A stretch of DNA of 33,134 bases, taken from an uncultured Ruminococcus sp. Lineage in GTDB: Bacteria > Bacillota > Clostridia > Oscillospirales > Acutalibacteraceae. The notes under the pieces are model-generated. The model saw only the letters and a program-made list of their open reading frames with translations, ran no database searches and had not been told where the DNA came from. A program made the position numbers and the translations under genes. Where the stretch lies: NCBI GenBank assembly GCA_902777275.1, contig CACYTI010000023.1, forward strand, positions 1-33,134, in the 5' to 3' direction. Shown one piece after another: positions 1 to 7,967 of this stretch (within the stretch, counting starts at the first letter, position 1; each line of letters begins with the position of its first letter).

Positions 1-12
1 TGTGTGTATCGG

Positions 13-501
13 TTATGATACATGAGAGTCCTCTCCTTCCGTAAGTAACGCCTTCAGCTTCTTTCTTGCGCGCTGTAAATACGAGCTGACGGTGTTGGGA
101 TTTTTGCCGAGTATTTTTGCAATTTCCGCAATCGTGTAGGATTCATAATAATAGAGGTAAATAATATTGCGGTAGTCCTTTGGCAGCTGCCGGATTTCCT
201 CCATGATTTCTGAATTTTCAGGAGCTTCTAAGTGAGTATAGTCCTCCAGTGATTCGCGCCGCCTGCGCCACGCAAGCCTGTGAAGACTGTTGCATTTGTT
301 GATTGTAACGCGAATCAGCCATGCCTTCAGGTGTTCGGGATCTCGCTGCTTGGGGCATTTCGTCAGCAGAGAAATACACACGTCCTGCAAAATATCCTCC
401 GCGTCTGCGATATTGCCTAAATTGTGAACGGCGATTCTGTATATCATGTCAGAATACTGCCTGATGATTTGTTCTGCTTCTTCGGTACCGAGCTTAGACA
501 T
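13..501 (-). CDS. ECF-type RNA polymerase sigma factor
   Basis: A 162-residue sigma-70 family factor of the extracytoplasmic-function size class. Sigma region 2 spans about residues 10-75, with the core-binding stretch DAEDILQD at 33-40. Region 4 spans about 100-152, with the helix-turn-helix AEIAKILGKNPNTVSSYLQR that reads the -35 element. Regions 1 and 3 are absent, as usual for the class. It would direct RNA polymerase to a small regulon. Any anti-sigma partner would lie downstream, beyond the left edge. The start codon at 499-501 lies directly against the remnant of a serine recombinase, so the native promoter and leader seem to have been replaced. No good Shine-Dalgarno sequence precedes the ATG, and expression may be impaired. 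The family call is secure; the target regulon is unknown. Confidence 0.9.
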   Translation of the reverse strand: MSKLGTEEAEQIIRQYSDMIYRIAVHNLGNIADAEDILQDVCISLLTKCPKQRDPEHLKAWLIRVTINKCNSLHRLAWRRRRESLEDYTHLEAPENSEIMEEIRQLPKDYRNIIYLYYYESYTIAEIAKILGKNPNTVSSYLQRARKKLKALLTEGEDSHVS

Positions 502-852
502 AATGCAGAGAAAGTAAAAAATATCCGCTGTCTCTACGAGGACAGAGTAGTTGGACGTATCACTCCGGAACGCTATGATTTCCTCGCGTCAGGGTACGAG
601 GAAGAACAGGCGCATATTCGCACTAAGCTGAATGAACTCAACGAGAAAATCAATGAGATTGATTTGCAGGAGAAATACGTTAAGGATTTCATCGCAAAAG
701 CGAAAGAGTATCTTAACATTGAAAAGCTCACTCCCGAAATTCTCCGTGCCTTCATCAAGCGGATTGATGTCTACGAAAAAGAAGTCAGATACTCGCGCAC
801 CTGCGGCAACACCATTGTCATTCAGTACACGTTTCAATTAGACAAAAACTAA
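502..852 (+). pseudogene. C-terminal remnant of a large serine recombinase
   Basis: The plus-strand frame from about 502 to the TAA at 850-852 encodes about 116 residues. They resemble the C-terminus of large serine recombinases of the TndX/TnpX type: LYEDRVVGRITPERYDFLAS, then a basic and acidic coiled segment, then a final RAFIKRIDVYEK and NTIVIQYTF block. The catalytic resolvase domain and zinc-ribbon region are missing. Upstream of 502 the same frame is only the antisense of the sigma gene, so the homology stops at that point. I read it as the scar of a transposon or integrative element. Its normal role would be excision and integration through a serine-DNA intermediate, which this fragment cannot perform. 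Confidence 0.7.
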
Positions 853-860
853 ACAGAAAA

Positions 861-894
861 ATACCCTGAAGGTAACTTCAAACCTTCAGGGTAT
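861..894 (+). terminator. 12-bp perfect hairpin after the recombinase remnant
   Basis: ATACCCTGAAGG (861-872) pairs perfectly with CCTTCAGGGTAT (883-894) across a 10-base loop, starting 9 bases after the recombinase stop. No T tract follows on the plus strand, but an A-run (854-861, broken by one C and one G) precedes it, giving a T-rich tail on the minus strand. It may be an element-borne terminator acting in either direction. Confidence 0.45.
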
Positions 895-956
895 CACTGC
901 CACCTAATTTTCCGTTAAGAATATCACGGAAACGGCAGCCCCTTGTTTTTATTCAT

Positions 957-983
957 TATATCAGGCAATTTATATCAGGCAAT
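957..983. repeat. Tandem 13-bp direct repeat
   Basis: TATATCAGGCAAT occurs at 957-969 and again at 971-983, one base apart. It lies in the 252-base gap between the recombinase scar and the next gene, which otherwise shows no gene. It could be a leftover of the mobile element end or a chance duplication. Confidence 0.5.
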
Positions 984-1104
984 GCACGCCCCTGTTGTGA
1001 AGTGATTTGAAACGACATTATGCGACTAAACAAGGATAACAGCATATTATAACGATACTGTCCAAAGCCGCCAAAAGCGCACGCCGGCGAATGTCCATTT
1101 AAAC

Positions 1105-1650
1105 CTACGCTTCCCCCACCAGCGTCACTTCCGTGAAGCTGTGGTCGGTGGCGGGCAGGAACTTTTCAAACAAATCCCTGACCTGTAATTTAAGGCTGGA
1201 GGTATTTACGCACGGGTGACAGCCTATATATTCGTCCTTGAGCAAATCTCTGTCAACAAGAAGGGTGACGGCGTTTTCGCTGTCGTTGATAAGCCCGAGC
1301 ACACTGACAGCCCCCGGCTCAATGTCGAGGTATTCAAGCATTTTGTCGCCCGACGCAAAGGAAAGCCTGGCGGCGTTAATCTGCGCGCTCAGCTCCTTTG
1401 TTTTAAACGGCTTGTCAGCGGGCATAAGCAGCAGATAAAATTTGGTTTTTTGGCGGTTGCACAAAAACAGATTTTTGCACATTTTTACGCCGAGCGCCTC
1501 GTCTATCGCGACGCAGTCCTCCATTGTCTGCGCCGCGTCATGATCCGCGCGGGTGTATTCGATGTTAAGACGGTCAAGAAAATCGTAGACTCTCATTTCA
1601 CGGTCAAGACGGTTTTCTGCCGTTCCGGGTCTTCCGGGAGCTAATCGCAT
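1105..1650 (-). CDS. YbaK/ProX-type prolyl-tRNA editing domain protein
   Basis: A 181-residue stand-alone protein of the YbaK/ProRS-associated editing family (PrdX/ProX type), which hydrolyses mischarged Ala-tRNA(Pro) in the cytoplasm. Family-typical stretches are YTRADHDAAQTMEDC near residues 32-46, KNLFLCNRQKTKFYLLLMPA near 59-78 and the C-terminal GCHPCVNTSSLKL. The start ATG overlaps the last bases of the upstream glycosyltransferase gene in another frame, with GGAGAG eight bases ahead, so the two are translationally coupled. The first 20 residues are not conserved in the family and may be a lineage extension; a shorter start at MRVYDF is possible. The link to the glycosyltransferase has no obvious functional reason. 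Confidence 0.85.
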   Translation of the reverse strand: MRLAPGRPGTAENRLDREMRVYDFLDRLNIEYTRADHDAAQTMEDCVAIDEALGVKMCKNLFLCNRQKTKFYLLLMPADKPFKTKELSAQINAARLSFASGDKMLEYLDIEPGAVSVLGLINDSENAVTLLVDRDLLKDEYIGCHPCVNTSSLKLQVRDLFEKFLPATDHSFTEVTLVGEA

Positions 1651-2672
1651 TTTGCTCTCTCCTCTTTTTTAAAAAGTATCCTGCGCTGAATAACAAACGT
1701 CAGAAAATACATGACAACGTCAATCAGCACCTTTGCGCCTATCGCGTTTATGCCGAGCGAAATCAGCCCCCACAGCAAAAGGGTGTTCAGCGCTAAAATA
1801 ACCGCCGCCGCCGAAAAATACCTCGCGGCAGACAGCCTGCGCTCTCTTACCATGCTTTTTGTCTGCATGAACAGCGCGGCAAAATTAACGGGTGCGCTTA
1901 CAAGCCTCGCCGCCGCGTTCGCCGCCGCAAACGGAACTCCCGCGATAAACAGCAGCGCGAACAGAATAACATCGAGCGCGAAGCCGATAAACGCAGGCGC
2001 GGAAAAACGTATGATCTCTCTGTAAACGCAAAGGGAATCGCGTATCGCGTGAAAATGTGAGCCGCTGTTGCCGTCGTTATATATGGTGGTGATCGGAACT
2101 TCAACAAAGCGGCAGTCACACCTCGCCCGCCACAGCAGAACGTTTATCTCGTATTCGTAACGCTTTCCTCTGACCCCGAGTAAAAACGGCACAAGCTTGT
2201 CGGAAAACCCCCTAAGCCCGGTCTGGGTATCCTGCAAAAATTTGCCCGTGGCAAACAAAAACGCCGCCTTTGTATAAATATTCCCGAACCAATTTCTCAA
2301 CGGCATATCTCTGCCGAAATCGCGGCAGCCTATAACCATGGCGTCGGGATTGCGGACAGCCTCCTCCGACACTCTGATTATATCCTCAACGCAGTGCTGC
2401 CCGTCCGCGTCGGCGGTAGTCACGGTGTATGGCAAAGAATATTTCCCGTTGATATAAGCGAGCCCTATTTTCAGCGCGGTGCCTTTTCCCCCGTTTTCCT
2501 CGCAGGTTATCACCTTAGCGCGCGGCTCAATTCGGGAAAACACAGGCTGATATTCGCTTCCGCTGCCGTCGTCAACAACTACTACGGTCATTCCTTTGTC
2601 GGCAAGCGAAAAAACAAGGTCTGTCAAACGGCTTGCAGGCTTGTAAGCCGGAATCAAAACTATTCTTTCCAC
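1641..2672 (-). CDS. GT2 glycosyltransferase fused to GtrA membrane domain
   Basis: A 343-residue fusion. Residues 1-215 form a family 2 glycosyltransferase of the DPM1/polyprenyl-phosphate sugar synthase type, with the nucleotide-binding VVVDDGSG (31-38), the metal-binding DADGQ (88-92) and TGLRGF. Residues about 224-338 form a GtrA domain with four predicted membrane helices. Proteins of this build transfer a sugar from a nucleotide donor to undecaprenyl phosphate and help move the lipid-linked sugar across the membrane for cell-wall or teichoic acid decoration. The start is GTG at 2670-2672 behind GAGGGGG. It is the first gene of a two-gene unit with its own promoter at 2700-2728. The acceptor and sugar cannot be told from the sequence. 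Confidence 0.88.
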   Translation of the reverse strand: MERIVLIPAYKPASRLTDLVFSLADKGMTVVVVDDGSGSEYQPVFSRIEPRAKVITCEENGGKGTALKIGLAYINGKYSLPYTVTTADADGQHCVEDIIRVSEEAVRNPDAMVIGCRDFGRDMPLRNWFGNIYTKAAFLFATGKFLQDTQTGLRGFSDKLVPFLLGVRGKRYEYEINVLLWRARCDCRFVEVPITTIYNDGNSGSHFHAIRDSLCVYREIIRFSAPAFIGFALDVILFALLFIAGVPFAAANAAARLVSAPVNFAALFMQTKSMVRERRLSAARYFSAAAVILALNTLLLWGLISLGINAIGAKVLIDVVMYFLTFVIQRRILFKKEERAKCD

Positions 2673-2699
2673 AACAGACCCCCTCTCTAATACTTTAAC

Positions 2700-2728
2700 A
2701 TTTTACCACACTGACGGTTAAAATACAA
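2700..2728 (-). promoter_or_regulatory. Sigma-A promoter of the glycosyltransferase unit
   Basis: On the minus strand, TTGTAT (2723-2728) and TAAAAT (2700-2705) are separated by exactly 17 bases, ending about 27 bases before the GTG start. Confidence 0.55.
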
Positions 2729-2814
2729 GGGCAGTTTTTAGGAAACTATAGACCGTTTTCACGACAGACAATGGAGCCTTTTACAATGGCATATCCTTAC
2801 GGAATATTTCGGAG

Positions 2815-2946
2815 TGTGACGGGTGTGACGGGTTTTTCTTATTGTTGTGTATAGAAAAATTATAATTCTATAAAAGAATATATAAAAATATAGAGGGTTT
2901 ATAGAAAACGCCTCAAACCCGTCACAACCCGTCACAACCTGTCACA
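2815..2946. repeat. Inverted TGTGACGGG repeats around an AT-rich core
   Basis: Two adjacent copies of TGTGACGGG (2815-2823, 2824-2832) face two copies of its complement CCCGTCACA (2918-2926, 2928-2936) and a one-mismatch third copy, CCTGTCACA (2938-2946). The 85 bases between the arms are very AT-rich. The left copies have a 9-base period and the right copies a 10-base period. The RNA of either strand could fold into a long stem, or the copies could be paired protein-binding sites. The 488-base gap from 2673 to 3160 contains this element, the glycosyltransferase promoter and the gap terminator, but no gene. Confidence 0.8.
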
Positions 2947-3087
2947 GAGTCAAGATTGTAATGGGAATGACAGATACAGGAAAACGATCTTTGCCCTATC
3001 CGTTAGCGTTGAACAAAACGTTTATGTCAGTGGCAGCGGAGAACGGGGCGCCGCCTCACCCTGCCGCGTCGTCACTCGGGATACGGC

Positions 3088-3124
3088 AAAATTAAAGAGG
3101 CGCGCTCCGAAGAACACGCCCTTT
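3088..3124 (-). terminator. Probable terminator of gap
   Basis: On the minus strand, AAAGGGCG and CGCCTCTTT form a stem with one bulge around a GTTCTTCGGAGC core, followed by TTAATTTT. It lies about 37 bases after the gap stop codon. Confidence 0.5.
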
Positions 3125-3160
3125 AAAAACCTTAGTAGTTTGCGGAATAAACCCCGTTGA

Positions 3161-4189
3161 TTACAGCTCAGCGAAATACTTAATGGTTCTAACCATCTGG
3201 CTGGTGTAGGAGTTCTCGTTGTCGTACCAGGAAACAACCTGAACCTCATAGAGACCGTCTGCAACCTTGGAAACCATTGTCTGGGTAGCGTCGAACAGCG
3301 AGCCGTATCTCATGCCGATAACGTCGGAAGAAACGATGGGATCCTCGTTGTAGCCGAAGGAAGCGGAAGCGGCAGCCTTCATAGCAGCGTTGATGCCTTC
3401 AACGGTAACGTCGTCGCCCTTAACAACAGCGGTGAGGATAGTGGTGGAGCCTGTGGGAACAGGAACACGCTGAGCGGAACCGATGAGCTTGCCGTCCAGT
3501 TCGGGAATTACAAGACCGATAGCCTTTGCAGCGCCTGTGCTGTTGGGAACGATGTTGGCAGCGCCGGCTCTTGCACGTCTGAGGTCGCCCTTTCTGTGAG
3601 GACCGTCAAGAATCATCTGGTCGCCTGTGTAAGCGTGAATGGTGCTCATGATACCGCTCTGAATGGGAGCGTACTTGTTGAGAGTATCAGCCATGGGAGC
3701 AAGGCAGTTGGTGGTGCAGGAAGCAGCGGAGATGATGGTGTCCTCAGCGGTGAGGATGTTCTCGTTAACGCTGAATACAACAGTGGGAAGGTCTTTGCCC
3801 GCGGGAGCGGAGATAACAACCTTCTTGGCGCCTGCGTCGATGTGAGCCTGGCTCTTTGCCTTGGAGCAGTAGAAGCCTGTGCACTCAAGAACAACGTCAA
3901 CACCCAGCTCACCCCAGGGAAGCTCGGCAGCGTTGGGCTTGGCATAAATGGTGATTTCCTTGCCGTCTACGATAATGGAGTTCTCGCCCGCCTCAACAGT
4001 GTGCAGATCCTCGCCGATAGTGCCGCAATAGCCCTTCTGAGCGGTGTCATACTTGAGCAGGTTTGCAAGCATTTTGGGATCGGTAAGATCGTTGATGGCA
4101 ACTACCTCGTAGCCCTCTGCGCCGAACATCTGACGGAAAGCAAGACGTCCGATACGACCAAAGCCGTTAATAGCAACTTTTACTGACAT
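3161..4189 (-). CDS. gap: Glyceraldehyde-3-phosphate dehydrogenase, type I
   Basis: A 342-residue NAD-dependent glycolytic GAPDH, converting glyceraldehyde 3-phosphate plus phosphate to 1,3-bisphosphoglycerate. The Rossmann motif is at the N-terminus (INGFGRIGR, 7-15), with N33-D34 after the second strand as expected for NAD use. The active-site signature [10 protein letters not shown] has the catalytic Cys at 158, and the partner His is in TIHAYTGDQ at 185. The C-terminal WYDNENSYT is intact. The start is supported by AGGAGGAATTTATT just before the ATG. The gene stands alone with its own promoter and terminator, rather than in a pgk-tpi operon. Function is very secure. Confidence 0.98.
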   Translation of the reverse strand: MSVKVAINGFGRIGRLAFRQMFGAEGYEVVAINDLTDPKMLANLLKYDTAQKGYCGTIGEDLHTVEAGENSIIVDGKEITIYAKPNAAELPWGELGVDVVLECTGFYCSKAKSQAHIDAGAKKVVISAPAGKDLPTVVFSVNENILTAEDTIISAASCTTNCLAPMADTLNKYAPIQSGIMSTIHAYTGDQMILDGPHRKGDLRRARAGAANIVPNSTGAAKAIGLVIPELDGKLIGSAQRVPVPTGSTTILTAVVKGDDVTVEGINAAMKAAASASFGYNEDPIVSSDVIGMRYGSLFDATQTMVSKVADGLYEVQVVSWYDNENSYTSQMVRTIKYFAEL

Positions 4190-4222
4190 AATAAATTCCT
4201 CCTAAATTTTAAGGTTATTATT

Positions 4223-4251
4223 ATTATATTATATTTTTTTAATTTCTTCAA
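4223..4251 (-). promoter_or_regulatory. Sigma-A promoter of gap
   Basis: Minus-strand TTGAAG (4246-4251) and TATAAT (4223-4228) with a 17-base spacer, about 34 bases before the gap ATG in an AT-rich stretch. Confidence 0.5.
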
Positions 4252-4390
4252 TAGTTTTGCAAAAAAATAACGCAATTTTAAAAAAAATTTCCACAGAATG
4301 GACAATTTTATCCACAAAGCTGAAAAAACATATCTTGACCGCAAATATTATTGTCAAAAAGAATTATTTTGTAAAATATACATTTTCTTA

Positions 4391-4419
4391 TTGACATTCA
4401 CTTTATTTTATTATAAAAT
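4391..4419 (+). promoter_or_regulatory. Strong plus-strand promoter with a long leader before rny
   Basis: TTGACA (4391-4396), a 17-base spacer and TAAAAT (4414-4419). The predicted transcript would start near 4426, giving about 255 untranslated bases before rny. It would include a hairpin GCGAATGTG / CACATTTCGC at 4447-4475 (one bulge). A weaker promoter closer to rny (TTGAAT 4596-4601, TAAAGT 4619-4624, spacer 17) is also present. The 492-base gap from 4190 to 4681 holds these promoters and the gap promoter, but no gene that I can support. Confidence 0.5.
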
Positions 4420-4681
4420 TATATTAAACTCTGTTATTATGGGGTTTGCGAATGTGAGCTTTTTGCACACATTTCGCTTATTTAATCAGACTCTTTTGGG
4501 AGCCGTTATATATAGATATTATTTTTTACTATTCGCTTATCCGTTTTAAAATAATATTTCACACAAGTAGTATTTTTACAAAAGCCTTATTAAAATTGAA
4601 TATCATGTAACGGCACCTTAAAGTATTTTTGATTGTAATAATTGACTTTGAAAAATCACAAAACAAGGAGGTGTCAGGGAG

Positions 4682-6238
4682 ATGGTTCACGCAGCTGTTT
4701 TGATCATCGGTATCATTGCGGCTCTTGCAGCAGGTGGAGCTATCGGCGTTTTTATCGGTATCAAATTGAGACAGAATACCGCCGAGAAGGAAATCGGCAG
4801 CGCTGAGGAGGAAGCCAAGCGCATTGTTTCGGACGCTATAAAAACCGCCGAGGCAAAGAAAAAAGAGCTGGTTCTTGAGGGTAAAGATGAGGTTCACCGG
4901 TTCCGCAGCGAAAGCGAAAAAGAGATTGCGGACAGACGCCGCGAGGTTCAGCGGCAGGAACGCCGTATCCAACAAAAGGAGGAAACGCTCGACCGCAAGC
5001 TCGACAACGTCGAGAAAAAAGAGGACAAGGTTTCCAAAAAGCTTAAGGATGCTGATACAAAGCTGGAAGAAATTGAAACCATTAAGAAAAGTCAGTTTGA
5101 AATGCTTGAGAAAATTTCGGGTTATACTCCCGAGCAGGCAAAGAACTACTTACTATCCCAACTGGAGGACGAGCTGACTCACGAGAAATCCGTAAAAATT
5201 ATGGAATATCAGGAGCAGCTTAAAGAAGAAGCTGACGAAAAGGCGAGAAATATCATCTCGCTTTCCATTCAAAAGCTCGCCGCCGAGCAGGTGGCAGAGG
5301 CCACTATTTCGGTAGTACCGCTTCCCAACGACGAAATGAAGGGCAGGATCATCGGCCGCGAGGGAAGAAATATCAGGGCGATCGAAACGCTTACCGGCGT
5401 AGATCTGATTATCGACGACACGCCCGAGGCTATTACGCTTTCGTGCTTTGAGCCGGTCAGACGCGAGGTCGCAAGGATCGCGCTTGAAAGGCTTATTTCG
5501 GACGGTCGTATACATCCCGCAAGAATCGAGGAAACAGTTGAAAGGGCGCGCCGTGAGGTTGACGCAACGATCAAACGCGAAGGCGAGCACGCCGTGCTTG
5601 AGCTTGGCATACACAATGTTCACCCCGAGCTTATCAAGCTGCTCGGAAGACTGCGCTACCGCACCAGCTACGGTCAGAACGTTCTCAATCATTCAATTGA
5701 GGTTGCGTATCTTGCCGGCATGATGGCGAGCGAGTTGGGGCTTGATCCTACTCTGGCAAAGCGCGCGGGTCTGCTTCACGACATAGGCAAGTCTATCGAC
5801 CATGAGGTCGAGGGCACTCACATTCAAATCGGCGTCGATTTGGCAAGAAAATACAAGGAGAGCGACGCTGTAATTCACGCTATCCATGCTCACCACGGCG
5901 ATGTCGAGGCAAAAACGATCGTCGCCATTCTGGTTCAGGCGGCAGACGCGCTTTCGGCAGCGCGTCCCGGCGCAAGACGCGAAAACGTTGAAAACTACAT
6001 TAAGCGCCTGCAAAAGCTTGAAGAGGTCGCTTCTTCCTTCCACGGCGTTGATAACTGCTACGCTATCCAGGCAGGCCGCGAGGTTCGCGTTATGGTCAAG
6101 CCCGAGGTAGTCAACGACGAGCGAATGATTCCGCTCGCCAGAGAAATATGCAAAAAGATTGAAGAAGAGCTGGAGTATCCCGGTCAAATCAAGGTCAACA
6201 TTATCCGCGAAAGCCGTGCTGCGGATTTCGCCAGATAA
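4682..6238 (+). CDS. rny: Ribonuclease Y
   Basis: A 518-residue membrane-anchored endoribonuclease that starts mRNA decay and processing. A single N-terminal membrane helix (about 4-27) is followed by a charged coiled coil (about 30-200). A KH RNA-binding domain follows, with the GxxG loop GREG at 225-228 and the family block [14 protein letters not shown]. An HD hydrolase domain has the metal ligands H337 (LNHS) and H366-D367 (LLHDIGKS). Length and order match the Firmicutes family. AAGGAGGTG at 4665-4673 decides the start. It is the only strong housekeeping gene on the plus strand here and is followed by a UUCG-loop terminator. Confidence 0.97.
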   Translation: MVHAAVLIIGIIAALAAGGAIGVFIGIKLRQNTAEKEIGSAEEEAKRIVSDAIKTAEAKKKELVLEGKDEVHRFRSESEKEIADRRREVQRQERRIQQKEETLDRKLDNVEKKEDKVSKKLKDADTKLEEIETIKKSQFEMLEKISGYTPEQAKNYLLSQLEDELTHEKSVKIMEYQEQLKEEADEKARNIISLSIQKLAAEQVAEATISVVPLPNDEMKGRIIGREGRNIRAIETLTGVDLIIDDTPEAITLSCFEPVRREVARIALERLISDGRIHPARIEETVERARREVDATIKREGEHAVLELGIHNVHPELIKLLGRLRYRTSYGQNVLNHSIEVAYLAGMMASELGLDPTLAKRAGLLHDIGKSIDHEVEGTHIQIGVDLARKYKESDAVIHAIHAHHGDVEAKTIVAILVQAADALSAARPGARRENVENYIKRLQKLEEVASSFHGVDNCYAIQAGREVRVMVKPEVVNDERMIPLAREICKKIEEELEYPGQIKVNIIRESRAADFAR

Positions 6239-6264
6239 CGACCTGATTAATACTACGGCATTTA

Positions 6265-6291
6265 CCCCCGCACTTCGGTGCGGGGGATTTT
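6265..6291 (+). terminator. Intrinsic terminator after rny
   Basis: CCCCCGCAC (6265-6273), a TTCG tetraloop and GTGCGGGGG (6278-6286), then ATTTT. The next gene begins only 24 bases later, so some read-through into it is likely. Confidence 0.85.
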
Positions 6292-6314
6292 GATTTATCG
6301 AAAGGAGCAACATT

Positions 6315-7100
6315 ATGAAAATCAACAGGCTTTTGGCTGTTATCTTATCCGTTTCGCTTGCCGCTTCGGCGCTTGCGTTTTCGGTAACTCAGGCGGCGGC
6401 GTATGATGACTATGAATATCCGATAGTTAACTTCACCGAAGATCCGACAGGTCACTGTACCGAGGAGGATGTCTGCGAGGTGAGCGCTTTTTCAAACTAC
6501 TGCGACGTGGAGCCCGAAACGCAAATAATCCCGACGTGGGAGCAGGCGACCTTCGACTTTATCGCTCCCGAGAATCTGGAGATAGTCAGCTTTCAGTTCA
6601 GGCTGACGCGCGACGAGGAATACCTCTCGCTTGAAAGTTACAGCTCTTTTGCTCCTCAGATGTCCTATAACGACAAAGAAAGCGGCGATCGCATTTTGCT
6701 GGGCAACGTTTCCTCGCTCGACCCGATTTCGGTAAAAGCGGGCGAAACTCTCGTCTCGGCAACCATCGCCTGCTCTTATCCCAATTCGGCGAATATCTTT
6801 CTGACGATTGAGGATCTTCAGGTTCGCACCCCCTACGGCGACCTTGTGATAGTTCAAAACGGCGAATATATTGAAAGGCTTGTCGGCGACGTTAACCAAA
6901 ACAAGGTCGTTGACATCGGCGACGCTACGACGCTGCAAAAGCACATTGCCGAGTACACCATCGACGGCGCGCCCGTCATCGACGAAACCGACCCCAAGAC
7001 GATGTATATTGCCGACGTTGACCGCGACCACAGCATCACGATAAAGGACGTCACCTTGATCCAGCAATACTTGGCGGAATATATTAGGTCGTTTGAATAA
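6315..7100 (+). CDS. Secreted type I dockerin protein
   Basis: A 261-residue secreted protein. Residues 1-29 form a classical signal peptide (MKINRLLAVILSV, cleavage near TQAAA-YD). Residues about 35-185 form a beta-rich domain with phrases such as VSFQFRLTRDEEYLSLES and ISVKAGETLVSATIA that recall cohesin-like or cellulose-scaffold modules; this is tentative. Residues 190-258 form a type I dockerin with two calcium-loop/helix repeats, GDVNQNKVVDIGDATTLQKH and ADVDRDHSITIKDVTLIQQ. Dockerins bind cohesins, so it may attach to a scaffold on the cell surface or in a cellulosome- or amylosome-like complex. AAAGGAG precedes the ATG. There is no room for a separate promoter after the rny terminator, so it probably depends on read-through. 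No catalytic domain is seen. Confidence 0.85.
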   Translation: MKINRLLAVILSVSLAASALAFSVTQAAAYDDYEYPIVNFTEDPTGHCTEEDVCEVSAFSNYCDVEPETQIIPTWEQATFDFIAPENLEIVSFQFRLTRDEEYLSLESYSSFAPQMSYNDKESGDRILLGNVSSLDPISVKAGETLVSATIACSYPNSANIFLTIEDLQVRTPYGDLVIVQNGEYIERLVGDVNQNKVVDIGDATTLQKHIAEYTIDGAPVIDETDPKTMYIADVDRDHSITIKDVTLIQQYLAEYIRSFE

Positions 7101-7114
7101 CCAATAACAATAGC

Positions 7115-7161
7115 AAGCCCCTGCACTTCGGAACAACCGCTCCGTCGCGCAGGGGCTTTTA
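7115..7161 (+). terminator. Terminator between the dockerin gene and folT
   Basis: AAGCCCCTGC (7115-7124) pairs with GCAGGGGCTT (7149-7158), followed by TTATT on the plus strand. The 24-base loop can form a further small CGGA/TCCG stem. It serves the dockerin gene and, in reverse, probably also folT, which converges on it. Confidence 0.75.
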
Positions 7162-7180
7162 TTATATCGCTGTTATATTG

Positions 7181-7738
7181 CTATGCTTTTCTTCGCAGAG
7201 ATTTTTCCGCCTTGCAAATCAGCTTGCCCGCGCCGAAAATAATCAGTATCTCGGGAACGCACAAAATGCTCTGCTGAATCAGCCGCCAGAACAGCCAGTA
7301 GCCAAAGTAATCACCGCCATACATAAAATACAACCAATACGCTTTTAAAAAAGTTTCAGATATCAATGCTTTCAGCGCCCATGCGATGATGATACGCGGA
7401 AGCGTAATTTGATCTTTATACAGAAAAAAACCGTAAATTGCTCCTGTAAGCGCAGCGCAAAGTGTAATCCCGGGGAAAAACGTTCCGTTTGGTATCCACA
7501 TGATTGCCAAAATATCGCCCAACGCACCCACTAAAATGGAAGCAACAGGTCCGTACATTGCGCCTGCCATCGCTATGGGCAGAAAGGTGAATGTGATTTT
7601 CACTGCGTTGCCGAACATGGCAATATTAGCAAACGCGCCTAAAACGACGCACAACGCAAGCAGCATAGCCAAAATGACAAGCGACTGAAGATTTTTTAAC
7701 TCTAAAAACGAACTTTTCAATGATTTCAACGGTGACAT
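7181..7738 (-). CDS. folT: Folate ECF transporter substrate-binding (S) component
   Basis: A 185-residue membrane protein with about six helices, of the ECF-transporter S-component fold. It begins MSPLKSLKSSFLELKNLQSL and contains the FLPIAMAGAMYGPVASILVGALGDI stretch typical of the FolT/QueT-like group. It would capture a folate and work with a shared EcfT/EcfA energy module, which is not in this window. The longer frame upstream runs through the riboswitch and is not used. AGGAGGGG lies eight bases before the ATG at 7736-7738. The assignment to folate rests mainly on the tetrahydrofolate riboswitch in the leader. Its downstream neighbour converges on a shared terminator. Confidence 0.88.
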   Translation of the reverse strand: MSPLKSLKSSFLELKNLQSLVILAMLLALCVVLGAFANIAMFGNAVKITFTFLPIAMAGAMYGPVASILVGALGDILAIMWIPNGTFFPGITLCAALTGAIYGFFLYKDQITLPRIIIAWALKALISETFLKAYWLYFMYGGDYFGYWLFWRLIQQSILCVPEILIIFGAGKLICKAEKSLRRKA

Positions 7739-7769
7739 AATACCCCTCCTGATACGCAGCCGCTCCAAA

Positions 7770-7794
7770 GAAAAAAGCGGGCAAAACGCCCGCC
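7770..7794 (-). terminator. Riboswitch-controlled terminator of folT
   Basis: On the minus strand GCGGGC-GTTTT-GCCCGC is followed by TTTTTTC. It lies between the tetrahydrofolate aptamer and the folT ribosome site, as expected for transcription control. Confidence 0.85.
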
Positions 7795-7811
7795 TCCGAA
7801 ATTTCATCAAA

Positions 7812-7911
7812 GCAACAGCGGGATGCGAAACCGGCACCGCAGTTGTATACCTTCGTTTTCGCGGCAACTCCCCGTCCGCGAAACACTTTACGCACCGGCT
7901 TCTACTCTGTG
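7812..7911 (-). promoter_or_regulatory. Tetrahydrofolate (THF) riboswitch
   Basis: The minus-strand leader carries the conserved THF aptamer landmarks in order: AGAGTAG, GCGTAAAGTG, GGGGAGTTG, ACGAAGG, TGCGGTGCCGG and TCGCATCCCGCTG. It is framed by a strong promoter upstream and a terminator downstream. Reduced folate binding should end transcription before folT. Confidence 0.9.
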
Positions 7912-7923
7912 AACTTATATTAT

Positions 7924-7952
7924 ATTTTATATCACTCCGACGTTTTTGTCAA
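7924..7952 (-). promoter_or_regulatory. Promoter of the THF riboswitch-folT transcript
   Basis: Consensus TTGACA (7947-7952), 17-base spacer, TAAAAT (7924-7929), just ahead of the aptamer. Confidence 0.75.
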
Positions 7953-7967
7953 GGAAAACGCCGAACA

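Noticed and set aside
424-852. Intact 142-residue plus-strand gene
   Set aside because: The first 26 codons are only the antisense of the sigma gene; homology begins at about 502 and lacks the catalytic domain, so it is a recombinase remnant.
4426-4600. 6S or other known small RNA in the rny leader
   Set aside because: There is a promoter and one hairpin, but no long bubble-containing rod or other signature that I can match, and no terminator before rny.
7739-7867. Longer N-terminus of folT
   Set aside because: The extra 43 codons run through the THF riboswitch terminator; the ribosome site and family length support the start at 7738.
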